NCBI GenBank assembly: GCA_016256075.1
Contig: SDVU01000423.1
Location: forward strand, 1-13,582
DNA: 13,582 nucleotides
Direction: 5' to 3'
Source: Dictyocoela muelleri
Taxonomy: Eukaryota > Microsporidia
Shown here: positions 1-7,552 of the stretch, piece after piece
Numbering within the stretch: position 1 is the first letter of the stretch
Layout: each line of letters begins with the position of its first letter
Translations under genes and position numbers: made by a program
The notes under the pieces: generated by a model
What the model was told of the DNA's origin: nothing
The model's database searches: none
The model's input: only the letters and a program-made list of their open reading frames with translations

Positions 1-38
1 ACCCATTTAGGGGTTATAAAAACAATTCGGCGATTTTT

Positions 39-58
39 GAACCGGCGGTTCTTTTTTT
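39..58. other. Short GC-rich hairpin followed by T7
   Basis: GAACC-GGC-GGTTC (39-51) is a perfect 5-bp stem with a 3-base loop, followed directly by seven T residues (52-58). It has the shape of a terminator, but eukaryotic genomes do not use that signal. A Pol III end or a transposon terminus is possible. Nothing upstream in the window shows what it would terminate. Confidence 0.25.
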
Positions 59-94
59 CACAATATTATAATTTTACCCACAAATATATTTAGG

Positions 95-156
95 GGAGTT
101 TTCCCTTTTATGGAGTTTTCCCTTTTGTGGAGTTTTCCCTTTTGTGGAGTTTTCTC
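95..156. repeat. 17-bp tandem repeat, about 3.6 copies
   Basis: The unit GGAGTTTTCCCTTTTGT is repeated at 95-111 (one base different), 112-128, 129-145 and in part at 146-156. The near-identity of the copies points to recent slippage. It sits just upstream of the mariner-like relic and is not coding. Confidence 0.92.
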
Positions 157-159
157 TAA

Positions 160-972
160 TTCAAAGTAACTAGCGAGATAGAAGTTTTTATTAAAACTGA
201 AATTGAAAAAAAAACTCAAATTACATTAGAGCAGATCAAAAACAAAATAAGACTAGTATTCAATTTTATAGTGTCTTTGGAAACTATAAGAAGGATAATT
301 TATAAACTTAAAATAACTTTAAAAAGGATCTAGAACATTAGAAAATGCGAATCAACAATATATAAACAAATGAGGCAGGAATATGCTCGAAACTTTCTTA
401 CAGAAGAACCTTGGGAAGCACAATAAAAGTTTTTATTGATGAAAGTGTATTTAACTTTCATTTGCGAAGATCCATGGTCAGGTCCACACGTGGTGCCTCG
501 CTTCAGTAGTTCTTCCTTCAGTACGTGGTCGTAATGTATCGTTGATATCAGCGATCACTAAGAATGAAGTTTTTTATTTGATTTGTGTTGTGGGTGGAGT
601 GAATTCTGAAAAATATAAGATTTTTTGAGTGCCTTATTAACATATGCACCGAGAAAAATATTATCGAAAATTGTGTCTTTGTGATGGACAACGCTAGGAT
701 ACACAATTCTCATAATATGAGATATTTTTATGTTTCTAACAATTTAACAATTCAGTTCCTTTCACCCTATTAATATATGCTCAATCCTATATAATTTAGT
801 TTCTCAAAAATAAAAGCATGTGTTAGGAGGAAGTTAGTTGAGGGTTTCACTGGTACAAAAAAATCTTATTTTAGAGTCCGTAAATGAATTGACTGGGTCT
901 GATTTACGTGGCTATCATAGTCATATTTTAATAATTTGTTTGAAGGCTGTGGAGATGATATATTTTGATTAA
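160..972 (+). pseudogene. IS630/Tc1-mariner family transposase, decayed
   Basis: This is a DNA-transposon transposase relic that would have cut and pasted its element at TA sites. The open piece 160-333 ends in a winged-helix segment (TLEQIKNKI... SLETIRRIIYKLKI...KR), the usual IS630/mariner DNA-binding domain. Next come VFIDESVFNFHLRRS with the first catalytic Asp (about 429-473), RGRNVSLISAITKNEVFYL (about 526-582), and FVMDNARIHNS with the second Asp (about 675-710). A tail NPI-x-FSFSKIKACVRRKL (about 783-830) follows, where the third acidic codon is now TAA. The C-terminal piece TGSDLRGYHSHIL ends at 972. The pieces lie in the right order but in shifted frames with several stops, so no protein is made. 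No terminal inverted repeats or TA duplications could be identified. Family assignment is firm; element limits are not. Confidence 0.82.
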
Positions 973-1019
973 AATAATTGATTATTTTTATACGTTTAGT
1001 TTTTGATGTTCATTTTATA

Positions 1020-2053
1020 GGGTTTTGAAGCTAAAGACCCATTATAGCGTATTTATATACCTGTTTTTGTAAACTTATAGACCTATTTTTGCAAATTTAT
1101 AGACACACTCTACCACAGTTACATACATTATGGCATGGCTATCAAAAAATTTTAGGTCTTCACGCGGAAGCGGACCATTTTTTTTGGGTTCAATTACGCT
1201 GGAAGACCTAAAAAACATCTTACAAAAAAGTAAACCTTTAAATTCTAAATGTTTTTAATGAAATTTACATAAATATTAGGTCTTATTTAATTTTTTATTG
1301 GAAAAAAATACCGGTACTCTCTTCCTCAGGCTCGTATCGGGAAAAAACTTCTTAAATGACAATTTTGCAAGGATAGAAGTACTAAGTATATTTTTAAATG
1401 CATGTTTAGTTAAATAAAGTTATTATCGCCAAATTACCAAATTTAGTAATTTCAAAACTTCCCCACTACTAAATTTTGTAAGTTTGTCTTACAATAAATT
1501 CCTTCACAGAACATTTATCCAAAAGTATAATTAGCTTTATTATCCTTTGAAAAAGTCATATTAAGTAGTTTTTTTATTTTTCGATTGTGGGTCTTAGGAA
1601 GAGGAGGCCACTATTTTTTCAATAAAAAAAACACATAAGACTTAACATTTATGGAAATTTTATTGAAAATATTTAAAATTTAGGGGTTATTTTTTTGTAA
1701 GAGGTTTTTTTTAGGTCTTATAGCGTAAGTGAACCATGGAAAATAGTCTTTTACGCTAGAAAAGTTTAAAATTTTTTGATAGCCTTGGAATTGTGTATGT
1801 AAATGTGTGTAGAATGTATCTATAACTTGGCAAAAATAGGTCTATAACTTTACAAAAATAGGTTTATAACTCTATAAAAATGTGTCTATAAATCTGAAAG
1901 AAAAGTGTCTATAACTTTGCAAAAATGTGTCTATAGTTTTGCAAAAAGTGTCAATAACTTTGCAAAAATGGGCCTATAACTTTGCAAAAATGGGCCTATA
2001 ACTTTCAGCATGGGTCTATAACTTTAAAAAAGATGTCTTTATCATTCAAAACC
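1020..2053. mobile_element. Fold-back element with long inverted arms
   Basis: Two arms, about 1020-1345 and 1590-2053, are imperfect reverse complements around a spacer of roughly 245 bp. The ends pair as GGTTTTGAAG-CTAAAGAC (1021-1037) with GTCTTTATCATTCAAAACC (2035-2053). Further matches are GCTATCAAAAAATTTTA (1138-1154) with its complement near 1768-1784, and AGACCTAAAA with TTTTAGGTCT in the inner arms. The right arm is longer because it carries about ten 22-bp tandem units against two or three on the left. No ORF is present, so it would depend on a transposase supplied elsewhere. TTTAT occurs just outside both ends (1014-1018 and 2055-2059) and may be a 5-bp target duplication, but the sequence is too AT-rich to be sure. 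The parent superfamily is not recognised. Confidence 0.75.
1821..2039. repeat. 22-bp tandem array in the right arm of the fold-back element
   Basis: About ten diverged copies of a unit near TATAACTTTGCAAAAATGGGCC. The two copies starting at about 1953 and 1975 are nearly identical, while the outer ones differ at several positions. The left arm has the same unit inverted at about 1050-1105 in two or three copies, so array length has changed in one arm after the arms formed. Confidence 0.88.
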
Positions 2054-2211
2054 GTTTATTCCTTTGTGTCATTATTTAATATGCATGAGACGGAAAAAAG
2101 TATTCTGGGTAAGAAAAGAGCTATGTGGTTTTTAGAAAAAAATAAAAAAAAGTAAAATTGAAAGAGAAAAGTAATAAAAATTATTAAAAAAAAGAGAATT
2201 TAATTTAAATG

Positions 2212-2348
2212 AAATGGGAAAATTGAATTTAAAAAATGGGAAAATTGAATTGAAAAATGGAAAAATTGAATTTAAAAAATGGGAAAATTGAATTTGAAAA
2301 ATGGGAAAATTGAATGTGAAAATGGGAAAATTGAATGTGAGAATGGGG
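2212..2348. repeat. A-rich tandem repeat, about 7 copies of 18-22 bp
   Basis: The unit is close to AAATGGGAAAATTGAATTT, with the spacing varying by a few bases from copy to copy. The last two copies shift to TGAATGTGA. The preceding 2100-2211 is A-rich without order. Not coding. Confidence 0.9.
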
Positions 2349-2440
2349 AAAAAACTAGTTTAAATACTATATCAATATCTAAATAAATAATTTTAATTAT
2401 AATTAATATTTAATCTATTAGTAAATGGATATATTAAAAT

Positions 2441-2447
2441 ATTAATA

Positions 2448-2480
<33 letters not shown>

Positions 2481-2485
2481 TAATG
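2441..2485. repeat. (TA)n microsatellite, self-complementary
   Basis: An ATTAATATAT... ...ATATATTAAT run is interrupted by a single C. The whole run is a near-perfect palindrome that could extrude as a cruciform. The surrounding 2380-2520 is almost pure A/T. Confidence 0.9.
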
Positions 2486-2525
2486 TATTTATTATTGATA
2501 ATAATTATTATTAATATATTAAGAG

Positions 2526-2600
2526 AAAAAAAATACGTAATAAGTGGAATCGAACCATATCGCGCCCCCTGCACGGTCGCAAGATACACACGCGACAATT
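2526..2600 (-). other. Pol III B-box-like patch, possible tRNA relic
   Basis: On the minus strand GGTTCGATTCC (2556-2546) is an exact match to the B-box consensus, and a run of eight T (2533-2526) follows 12 bases later, as in a Pol III gene. The stretch before it is locally GC-rich and contains a GTCGC/GCGAC hairpin (about 2597-2577). A full cloverleaf cannot be drawn: the T stem holds only three pairs and no 5' acceptor partner for TATTACG is found. It could be a decayed tRNA, a tRNA-derived SINE head, or chance. Confidence 0.2.
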
Positions 2601-3094
2601 ATTAATAAATCTTAAGATATTATCAGCACAAAAAGATGCCTAAAATCTGATGACATTTTTTTTCAAAAAATTATAAATTTACAATGCTAAAATACTACTT
2701 TTATATACAACTTTGTTAATTTAGGCAAAATATAAAATTTAAAAATTAGAAAACCGGGCCTATATTCATTACATTTACTCTTTAATGACAGATATCAATT
2801 CTAAGCACCTCAACCTAATTTATAATGTCTCAAATGCCACAATAATGATATTAAATATTAAAATAATGTGCAAAAAATTAGTTTACAACAAAATTTTATA
2901 AACTGCAGTTTTCGTTTTGTTGCACTTGGTGGCATACATACAAACAAATTTGGTGGTTTTTGGTCGAATTTTAATATTAAAAGAAAAAATTGAAAGATGT
3001 TTAAAGATGTAATTTAGATAGTTAGATAGTTGCATATATTTATAAGCGGAGGTATATTTTAATTGAATAGGAAGCGATTTAAAAATATTTTTGA
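2601..3094. other. No gene seen
   Basis: AT-rich sequence with stops in all frames and no recognisable protein motif on either strand. No ordered repeats were found apart from short A and T runs. Confidence 0.6.
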
Positions 3095-3106
3095 GGTACT
3101 AGTACC
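3095..3106. repeat. 12-bp perfect palindrome GGTACTAGTACC
   Basis: A perfect palindrome abutting the left edge of the hairpin element at 3107. A shorter related core, GTACTAGTA, recurs at about 9302-9311. Confidence 0.8.
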
Positions 3107-3393
3107 AAATATGGCCAAAATTTTAAAATCAAAATTCTCTTTAAAAATATAAATAATTTTATATAAAAGTGTAATATACTATAATAATTAAGATTAATAT
3201 TTTTCATATATATAATAGAAAAAAATAAATAGGAAACAAAAATACCCAAAGGGGAAAATTTTTCTAAATATTTTTTTTATATTTTAGATATATTAGAAAA
3301 TATATAAACTCAATTATATAGTATATTACACTTTTTTATGCAATTATTTATGTTTATAAAGAGAAAATTTTTTTAAAATTTTGGCCATATTTT
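3107..3393. mobile_element. MITE-like hairpin element with arms of about 80 bp
   Basis: The left arm (3107-3188) begins AAATATGGCCAAAATTTT and includes GTGTAATATACTATA. The right arm (about 3313-3393) is its imperfect reverse complement, containing TATAGTATATTACAC and ending AAAATTTTGGCCATATTT. By eye about four in five positions pair. The roughly 125-bp centre has no ORF. The structure fits a non-autonomous inverted-repeat transposon, but no target duplication was found and the superfamily is unknown. Confidence 0.7.
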
Positions 3394-3400
3394 TCCAAAT

Positions 3401-3797
3401 TTTATAAATAATTTTTTTAAAAAAAATTTAAATAACCCTTATGTCTAATATTTAAAAATAAAAATATATTACATTAGTTGTAGCCAAATTCTACACCCAT
3501 AAACGGCGTGTAAGCGATTATTATTTAGAATAGGTACATTCTAGAAACTAAAAGGTGTTCTTCATACAGACGGAATATTGATATGTAGTTGTATTGAAAA
3601 TAAAAAATATTTTCTGCAAAAAAAAACATGTTATAAAAAGTTATACTATTGCTCAGGAACAATTATCTTGAGACGTAAATTGTCGTATAGAACATTTATA
3701 TTTTTTTTTGCATTGTTATTATTACGACAATTGTGATATTAACACATTTTTCACACTAATTTATATAAATAAGAATACTGTTTTTTTTTAAAGGTGT
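3401..3797. other. No gene seen
   Basis: Non-coding AT-rich sequence. The only item noted is the short motif AATAACCCTTATGTCTAATAT at 3431-3451, which recurs at about 6367 and more loosely at 4505. Confidence 0.55.
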
Positions 3798-4135
3798 AAT
3801 TGAAATGATAATTTGTCGGAAATATGATTATAAAACGTCAAAAAATAGGTTGAAATGGAAAAATCGCGGATATATTGAAAAATTAATTGCAAAGAGGAAA
3901 CATAATATAAGTTAGGAAGGTTGGAAAATGTGGTTATTTTGAATTGCGGAAAGGAATGCTGGGAGATGCCATATTGAAGTTTTAAAAGACAAGACCAAGA
4001 AAGCTCGAGAAAATAATAAAATAATATGCTGATGAGTCGTCTATAATTATGACTGACGAACATAAAAGCTATTCTGGTCTGAGATCTTTGGGATTCGAAC
4101 ATTACTCAATAAATCATAAAGAAAGTCGTAAAGCA
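3798..4135 (+). pseudogene. Merlin (IS1595/ISXO2-type) transposase fragment, catalytic domain
   Basis: Part of a DDE transposase of the Merlin superfamily, a cut-and-paste DNA transposon. One frame (about 3960-4030) reads GRCHIEVLKDKTKKAREN, matching the WVFG-x-ER...VVPDRT strand region. A shifted frame (about 4026-4133) reads YADESSIIMTDEHKSYSGL then GFEHYSINHKES, the family's strongly conserved TDxxxxYxxL...VNH block with the second catalytic Asp. The expected HTxxIEGxW block with the third acidic residue is missing downstream, so the copy is truncated as well as frameshifted. No terminal repeats were found. This is a different copy from the Merlin at 6411-7526. Confidence 0.72.
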
Positions 4136-4611
4136 TAGTTTCGCCCTTAGGAGCGGAATTAAGATTTTTTTGAACTTATTAACACTCCTAAATTTTTGGA
4201 AAATAGTTTAATTGATTTTTGAGAAAATGAAAAATATATTGCAAATTTTAATAAATTCATACAAAAATATTTTAAATCAATGCACGTTTTGTATCATATT
4301 TATATACTACAGTTTATAATTTATTATTATCATATTAGATAATTGAATTCATTTCATAACAAAAAATATCTCTATCCAATAATCTCAATTTCACAGATAT
4401 TTGTATTTTAACCAATTATAGAAAAGTGAATTGAATTATATCGGCTTGTTAAAAACTCTACAAATGCCTATTTTAGACACAAAAATAGTAAGTATTTTTT
4501 GATAAATACCCTTGTGATGAGCATTTGTAATTTTTTTATTTTTAAAAAATTCAAATTAAATAAAAATATTTATAATAATTTAAAACTTAAAATTTTTATG
4601 CAAACTAAATA
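4136..4611. other. No gene seen; small inverted repeat
   Basis: AT-rich non-coding sequence. TACAAATGC (about 4460-4468) and GCATTTGTA (about 4521-4529) are 9-bp inverted repeats around a 52-base loop and might be remains of a MULE end, since a MULE relic starts at 4612. No matching end was found on the other side. Confidence 0.4.
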
Positions 4612-5993
4612 TTGATTCAATAAATCAATGCAATTGTTTTTAAAAATAAAACATCAAAATATTCATTATATTTTTAATAATTTTTCTGTAATTTTGATTT
4701 CTAAATTTCTGTTTTAGAGAAATTTTATTTGGGGTTTTAAGAGTTATCATTTCAATTTTTTCTTTTTCTTGAATGAACTTGTGTTCTTAGTAATAATATG
4801 AATTTAGAAAGTGAAAGATTTCTCTTTGTCAAGAAAGCAAATAATGATCTATAAATTCCTTCGCATACATTGGTGGTCAATGTAATATCATTTCTTATTC
4901 TTTCATAACAATCCAACTTAAATTTTAAATTTGTATTATTTAAAATAAATTTGTTAAAAATGTTGTTATTACTCCTCTCATATTTTCCTCATCAAATTTA
5001 TCAAAAAAGTATTGTTTGAATTCTTGAACGTAAATCATTTTATCATTTTTCGGGACAAATGCTAATGCTAGCAGCATCTCATAGAAAATCTAAGATCACT
5101 ATTATTATATTTTTTAACTAAACCGCTTTTTTGAACTACTCTACAAATGATTTTCGAAAAATGAAATAAAAAATTATAAACTTGGTTCTTTTATATATAC
5201 TTTTAGAGCACTAATTGGTGAGTATTAAAAATCTACTATGAAGTATTAAGGTTCATTTTTCCCAATTAATTTACTATCTGAGCAAAAAGTCTGGAATAGC
5301 TACTTTCAGTTTTATCCGGCAATAAACCAAAAATGATTGGTATAAAAGATATAAAAATTTAGGTGTAATTATATAAATTTGGCAAAATCTCTCTAGTGCC
5401 ATTTTAAATGTTCCGTCACCCCACAAGATTTCAGAATTTTTTAATATAATCAAATCTTTCAGAAAACGCAAATATAAATTATTTTAGGATCTAATATTCT
5501 ACTATAATATTGCAAAAATTTATTTACATTGATTGTAATTTTTAATTCAGGTGGCATATAGTCTCTATAATCAAATTCATACATATCCTTTTCGCGGATT
5601 TTTTTTTTTTGAGCATAAGATCTAGAGTTTTTCCCTTATAAAATATGAAATTTCTTTCCCATCTAATGTTTTGAAATTTTCGGATATGATTTGACTATTT
5701 TTTAGAAAAGTATTACTTGCAAGTTTTTATAGATTATCAATACCAATCTTTCTTTTTATTTCATGTTCGCTTAAAGATAAACAATCAATAATATGGTCTC
5801 TGTATTCCACTATGCTATTGCCTTCTGTTATTATTTTGCTTGAATATTTTTTATTACTGCATCGCCTAATTTTCATAGTATTTTCTAAGCATCTTAAATA
5901 AAAATAAAAATTTTTTAAATGATCGCATTTGAACCTCTTTGAGTTTTTACTATTATAAAATTTTTTATTTTCATTATTTTTTATTATCATCAT
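4612..5993 (-). pseudogene. FLYWCH-MULE transposase, decayed copy A
   Basis: A Mutator-like transposase relic on the minus strand, recognisable almost end to end. The N-terminal piece (5993-5727, 88 aa) holds a FLYWCH-type zinc-finger relic around RRCSNKKYSSKIITEGN; one expected Cys reads Tyr. The DDE core follows: ILWGDGTFKMALERFCQIYIIT with the first Asp (about 5435-5370), then LLPDKTESSYSRLFAQI in another frame (about 5320-5272). Then come FSKIICRVVQKSGLVKKYNN (about 5160-5100), LLALAFVPKND (about 5070-5035) and TTNVCEGIYRSLFAFL with the catalytic Glu (about 4885-4835). RTQVHS and a last helix FDVLFLKTIALIY end near 4612. Frameshifts and stops separate the blocks. It is homologous to copy B at 7553-8877 but clearly diverged, so the two are old, independent insertions. 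Its terminal repeats were not identified. Confidence 0.85.
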
Positions 5994-5999
5994 AAGATA

Positions 6000-6313
6000 A
6001 TATTATTAAAAAAATACACCTTCTTTTGTTGTTCGAAAATATCCGTTTAGTACAAACTGGACCTTTGGTCCTGTTTAGACCAAACGAATTTTTTATTACA
6101 ACAAAAAAATTATTTGACCTATGATCAATAAATTAAGAATATTGTTAAAAAATTTTAATTCTGAAAAATATAAAATTTAATGTTTAAAATTTGAAAATTT
6201 ATATAGTTTTAGAATAATAAAATTTTATGAAGTTTTATAAAATAAATTTACCCTGTAAGAATTTCTGTATCATATATGGTTTTGAATAGACTTTTTATTG
6301 GCTTATTGATAAT
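6000..6313. other. Non-coding gap with a compound hairpin
   Basis: Apart from the hairpin at 6042-6088 this is A/T-rich sequence with no ORF. It separates MULE copy A from the left end of MULE copy B. Confidence 0.5.
6042..6088. repeat. Compound hairpin, three possible stems
   Basis: Arms 6042-6063 and 6067-6088 pair at 17 of 22 positions around a TTT loop, with GGACC-TTT-GGTCC perfect at the tip. Each arm also contains its own small stem: GTTT-AGTAC-AAAC in the left and GTTT-AGACC-AAAC in the right. The piece can therefore form one long hairpin or a three-stem, cloverleaf-like fold. Confidence 0.7.
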
Positions 6314-6350
6314 TCGGAAAAAAATGCACTTTCGGACGGAAAAAAAGGGG
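6314..6350 (+). repeat. Left terminal inverted repeat of MULE B
   Basis: Begins TCGGAAAAAAATGCACTTTC and continues to 6350. The 20 bases TGCACTTTCGGACGGAAAA plus flanking A are matched exactly, inverted, at the right end. The copies differ only in the lengths of two A runs and the G run. Confidence 0.85.
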
Positions 6351-6402
6351 TATACATTTTTTTAAGAAAATACCCTTATGACTAATATACGAGGAAATGA
6401 TG

Positions 6403-6410
6403 AATTTTAC
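6403..6410. repeat. Target-site duplication, left copy (AATTTTAC)
   Basis: AATTTTAC lies directly before GGGGCTTGTTC, the left tip of the Merlin element. The same eight bases follow its right tip at 7527-7534. Merlin elements are known to make 8-9 bp duplications. Confidence 0.88.
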
Positions 6411-6569
6411 GGGGCTTGTTCAGAATGGGCACCAAGTCAAAGGTAGCTACCTTACAATAAAATATTTTTAAAAATTATAAATTTTAAAAAGATCAATTAA
6501 AAAAACTATTAAAAAACTATTAAAAAATCGATTAAAACTCTAATTTAAATATAATTACAATATTCCTTA

Positions 6570-7345
6570 AAAAATAAAAACGAATTCATCTGACGACGAA
6601 TTTGTTAAAAATATTCTTCGGAATGTATATTCTGATAGCCATTTATCAATGTTTACTCTCTTTACTCCATGAACTTCATGCATAGAAGCTTTAAGATGCG
6701 ACCAGAATCCTTCTATATTATTATTGTGTGCCGTCTGAACTTATGAAACCATTACTATGGATTACTACTTAGTGTTTCAGACATAAGTTCTCTGCAACAC
6801 CAGGATAAAAAAGGCGTACATCTGTATGAAACTTTCTTAGAACACCTATTTTCCCATATAATGCCTCGGTAAGTTTTTCTACCTGTCGATTTTTTACACG
6901 TTTTAAAATAAATTGAGATTTATCTACCAAATCGATAGCTCCAAAAATCCAGACAGTATCTTTTTTTCATCATCTATTGCAGTTTAACACTTTATATTAC
7001 TCTTTTGCATAAACAGATCGTCCGACTTAATAATTCAATCAAACCACCAAGAAAAACAGGCCTTTTATTACAATATAAATCATAACATATTTTTAATTTA
7101 AATTTAATCAAAGAAATTGTGCTATTTGATACCCCATGATAATTTTATAAACGCTTATAATTTGAATCTTTAAGTAAAAGATATATTAGATGTATAAATT
7201 CTGTAATATCTAAATTACTGCTCGTTATTGATTTCTTTCTACGCTTGATTTAACACTACATCTATATAAAATAGTTTTTTACCATTCCTAGTAAATATCT
7301 GCAGAAATGATAAATTTCCACAGTTTATGCAAAGCTTATTGTCGC
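6570..7345 (-). pseudogene. Merlin transposase (IS1595/ISXO2-type DDE), decayed
   Basis: Recognised blocks run from right to left. Near 7060-7010 is a weak trace of the first-Asp region, with DDLFMQKSNIK in one frame. DTVWIFGAIDLVDKSQFIL and KRVKNRQVEKLTEALYG (about 6966-6860) form the WVFG-x-E...VPDRT part, and KFHTDVRLFYPG (about 6830-6800) holds the second Asp. HNNNIEGFWSHLKASMHEVH and VKRVNIDKWLSEYTFRR (about 6735-6600) are the classic NxIEGFW block with the catalytic Glu and the C-terminal helices. The last block is well preserved; the N-terminal third (7345-7070) is barely readable. Stops and frameshifts divide the blocks, so no working transposase is made. Compared with the fragment at 3798-4135 this copy retains the IEGFW end. 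Confidence 0.82.
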
Positions 7346-7468
7346 TTATTATTTCATTTTCAATAAAAAAAATTTGAGTTTATAAATATCTGTAAAAATT
7401 TCATGCATAATTTTCAATATCATGGTTGAAAATTAAAATTATTTATAAATTATGAAAAAAAATTTGTT

Positions 7469-7521
7469 TTGTTCAGAATGTGGACCATTATTATTCTAAT
7501 AAATGTCCACATTTTGAACAA
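7469..7521. repeat. Subterminal hairpin at the right end of the Merlin
   Basis: TTGTTCAGAATGTGGAC (7469-7485) and GTCCACATTTTGAACAA (7505-7521) are inverted copies with one mismatch in 17 around a 19-base loop. Both are versions of the terminal repeat, so the right end carries the terminal repeat twice, head to head. The left end has no matching second copy. Confidence 0.9.
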
Positions 7522-7526
7522 GACCT

Positions 7527-7534
7527 AATTTTAC
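7527..7534. repeat. Target-site duplication, right copy (AATTTTAC)
   Basis: An exact repeat of 6403-6410, directly after the right tip ...GAACAAGACCT. An undamaged duplication in an otherwise decayed region shows the insertion is younger than the MULE it entered. Confidence 0.88.
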
Positions 7535-7552
7535 AATGTAAAAATAAAAAAA

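Larger units (their letters stand above)
6411..7526 (-). mobile_element. Merlin DNA transposon inserted in MULE B
   Basis: A 1116-bp element with imperfect terminal inverted repeats, GGGGCTTGTTCAGAATGGGC (from 6411) against the complement of TGTCCACATTTTGAACAAG and ACCT at 7504-7526. An 8-bp duplication, AATTTTAC, lies on both sides. The transposase relic inside reads on the minus strand. Length, repeat size and duplication length all fit the Merlin superfamily, the eukaryotic relatives of bacterial IS1595/ISXO2-type elements. The two tips differ at several positions, so the element is no longer young. Confidence 0.88.

Noticed and set aside
1821-2039. CRISPR array suggested by regular repeats
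   Set aside because: The 22-bp units are contiguous, with no unique spacers, and form part of the inverted arm of the fold-back element.
4030-4070. Hammerhead-ribozyme-like core: CTGATGA, a stem with GTC/GAC, then GAAC
   Set aside because: The bases are the codons for ADESS...TDEH in the Merlin transposase fragment, stem II would need a bulge, and no flanking stems I and III or cleavage site can be drawn.
3788-4102. 104-aa minus-strand reading frame
   Set aside because: It is the antisense shadow of the Merlin catalytic-domain fragment, which has clear family motifs on the plus strand.
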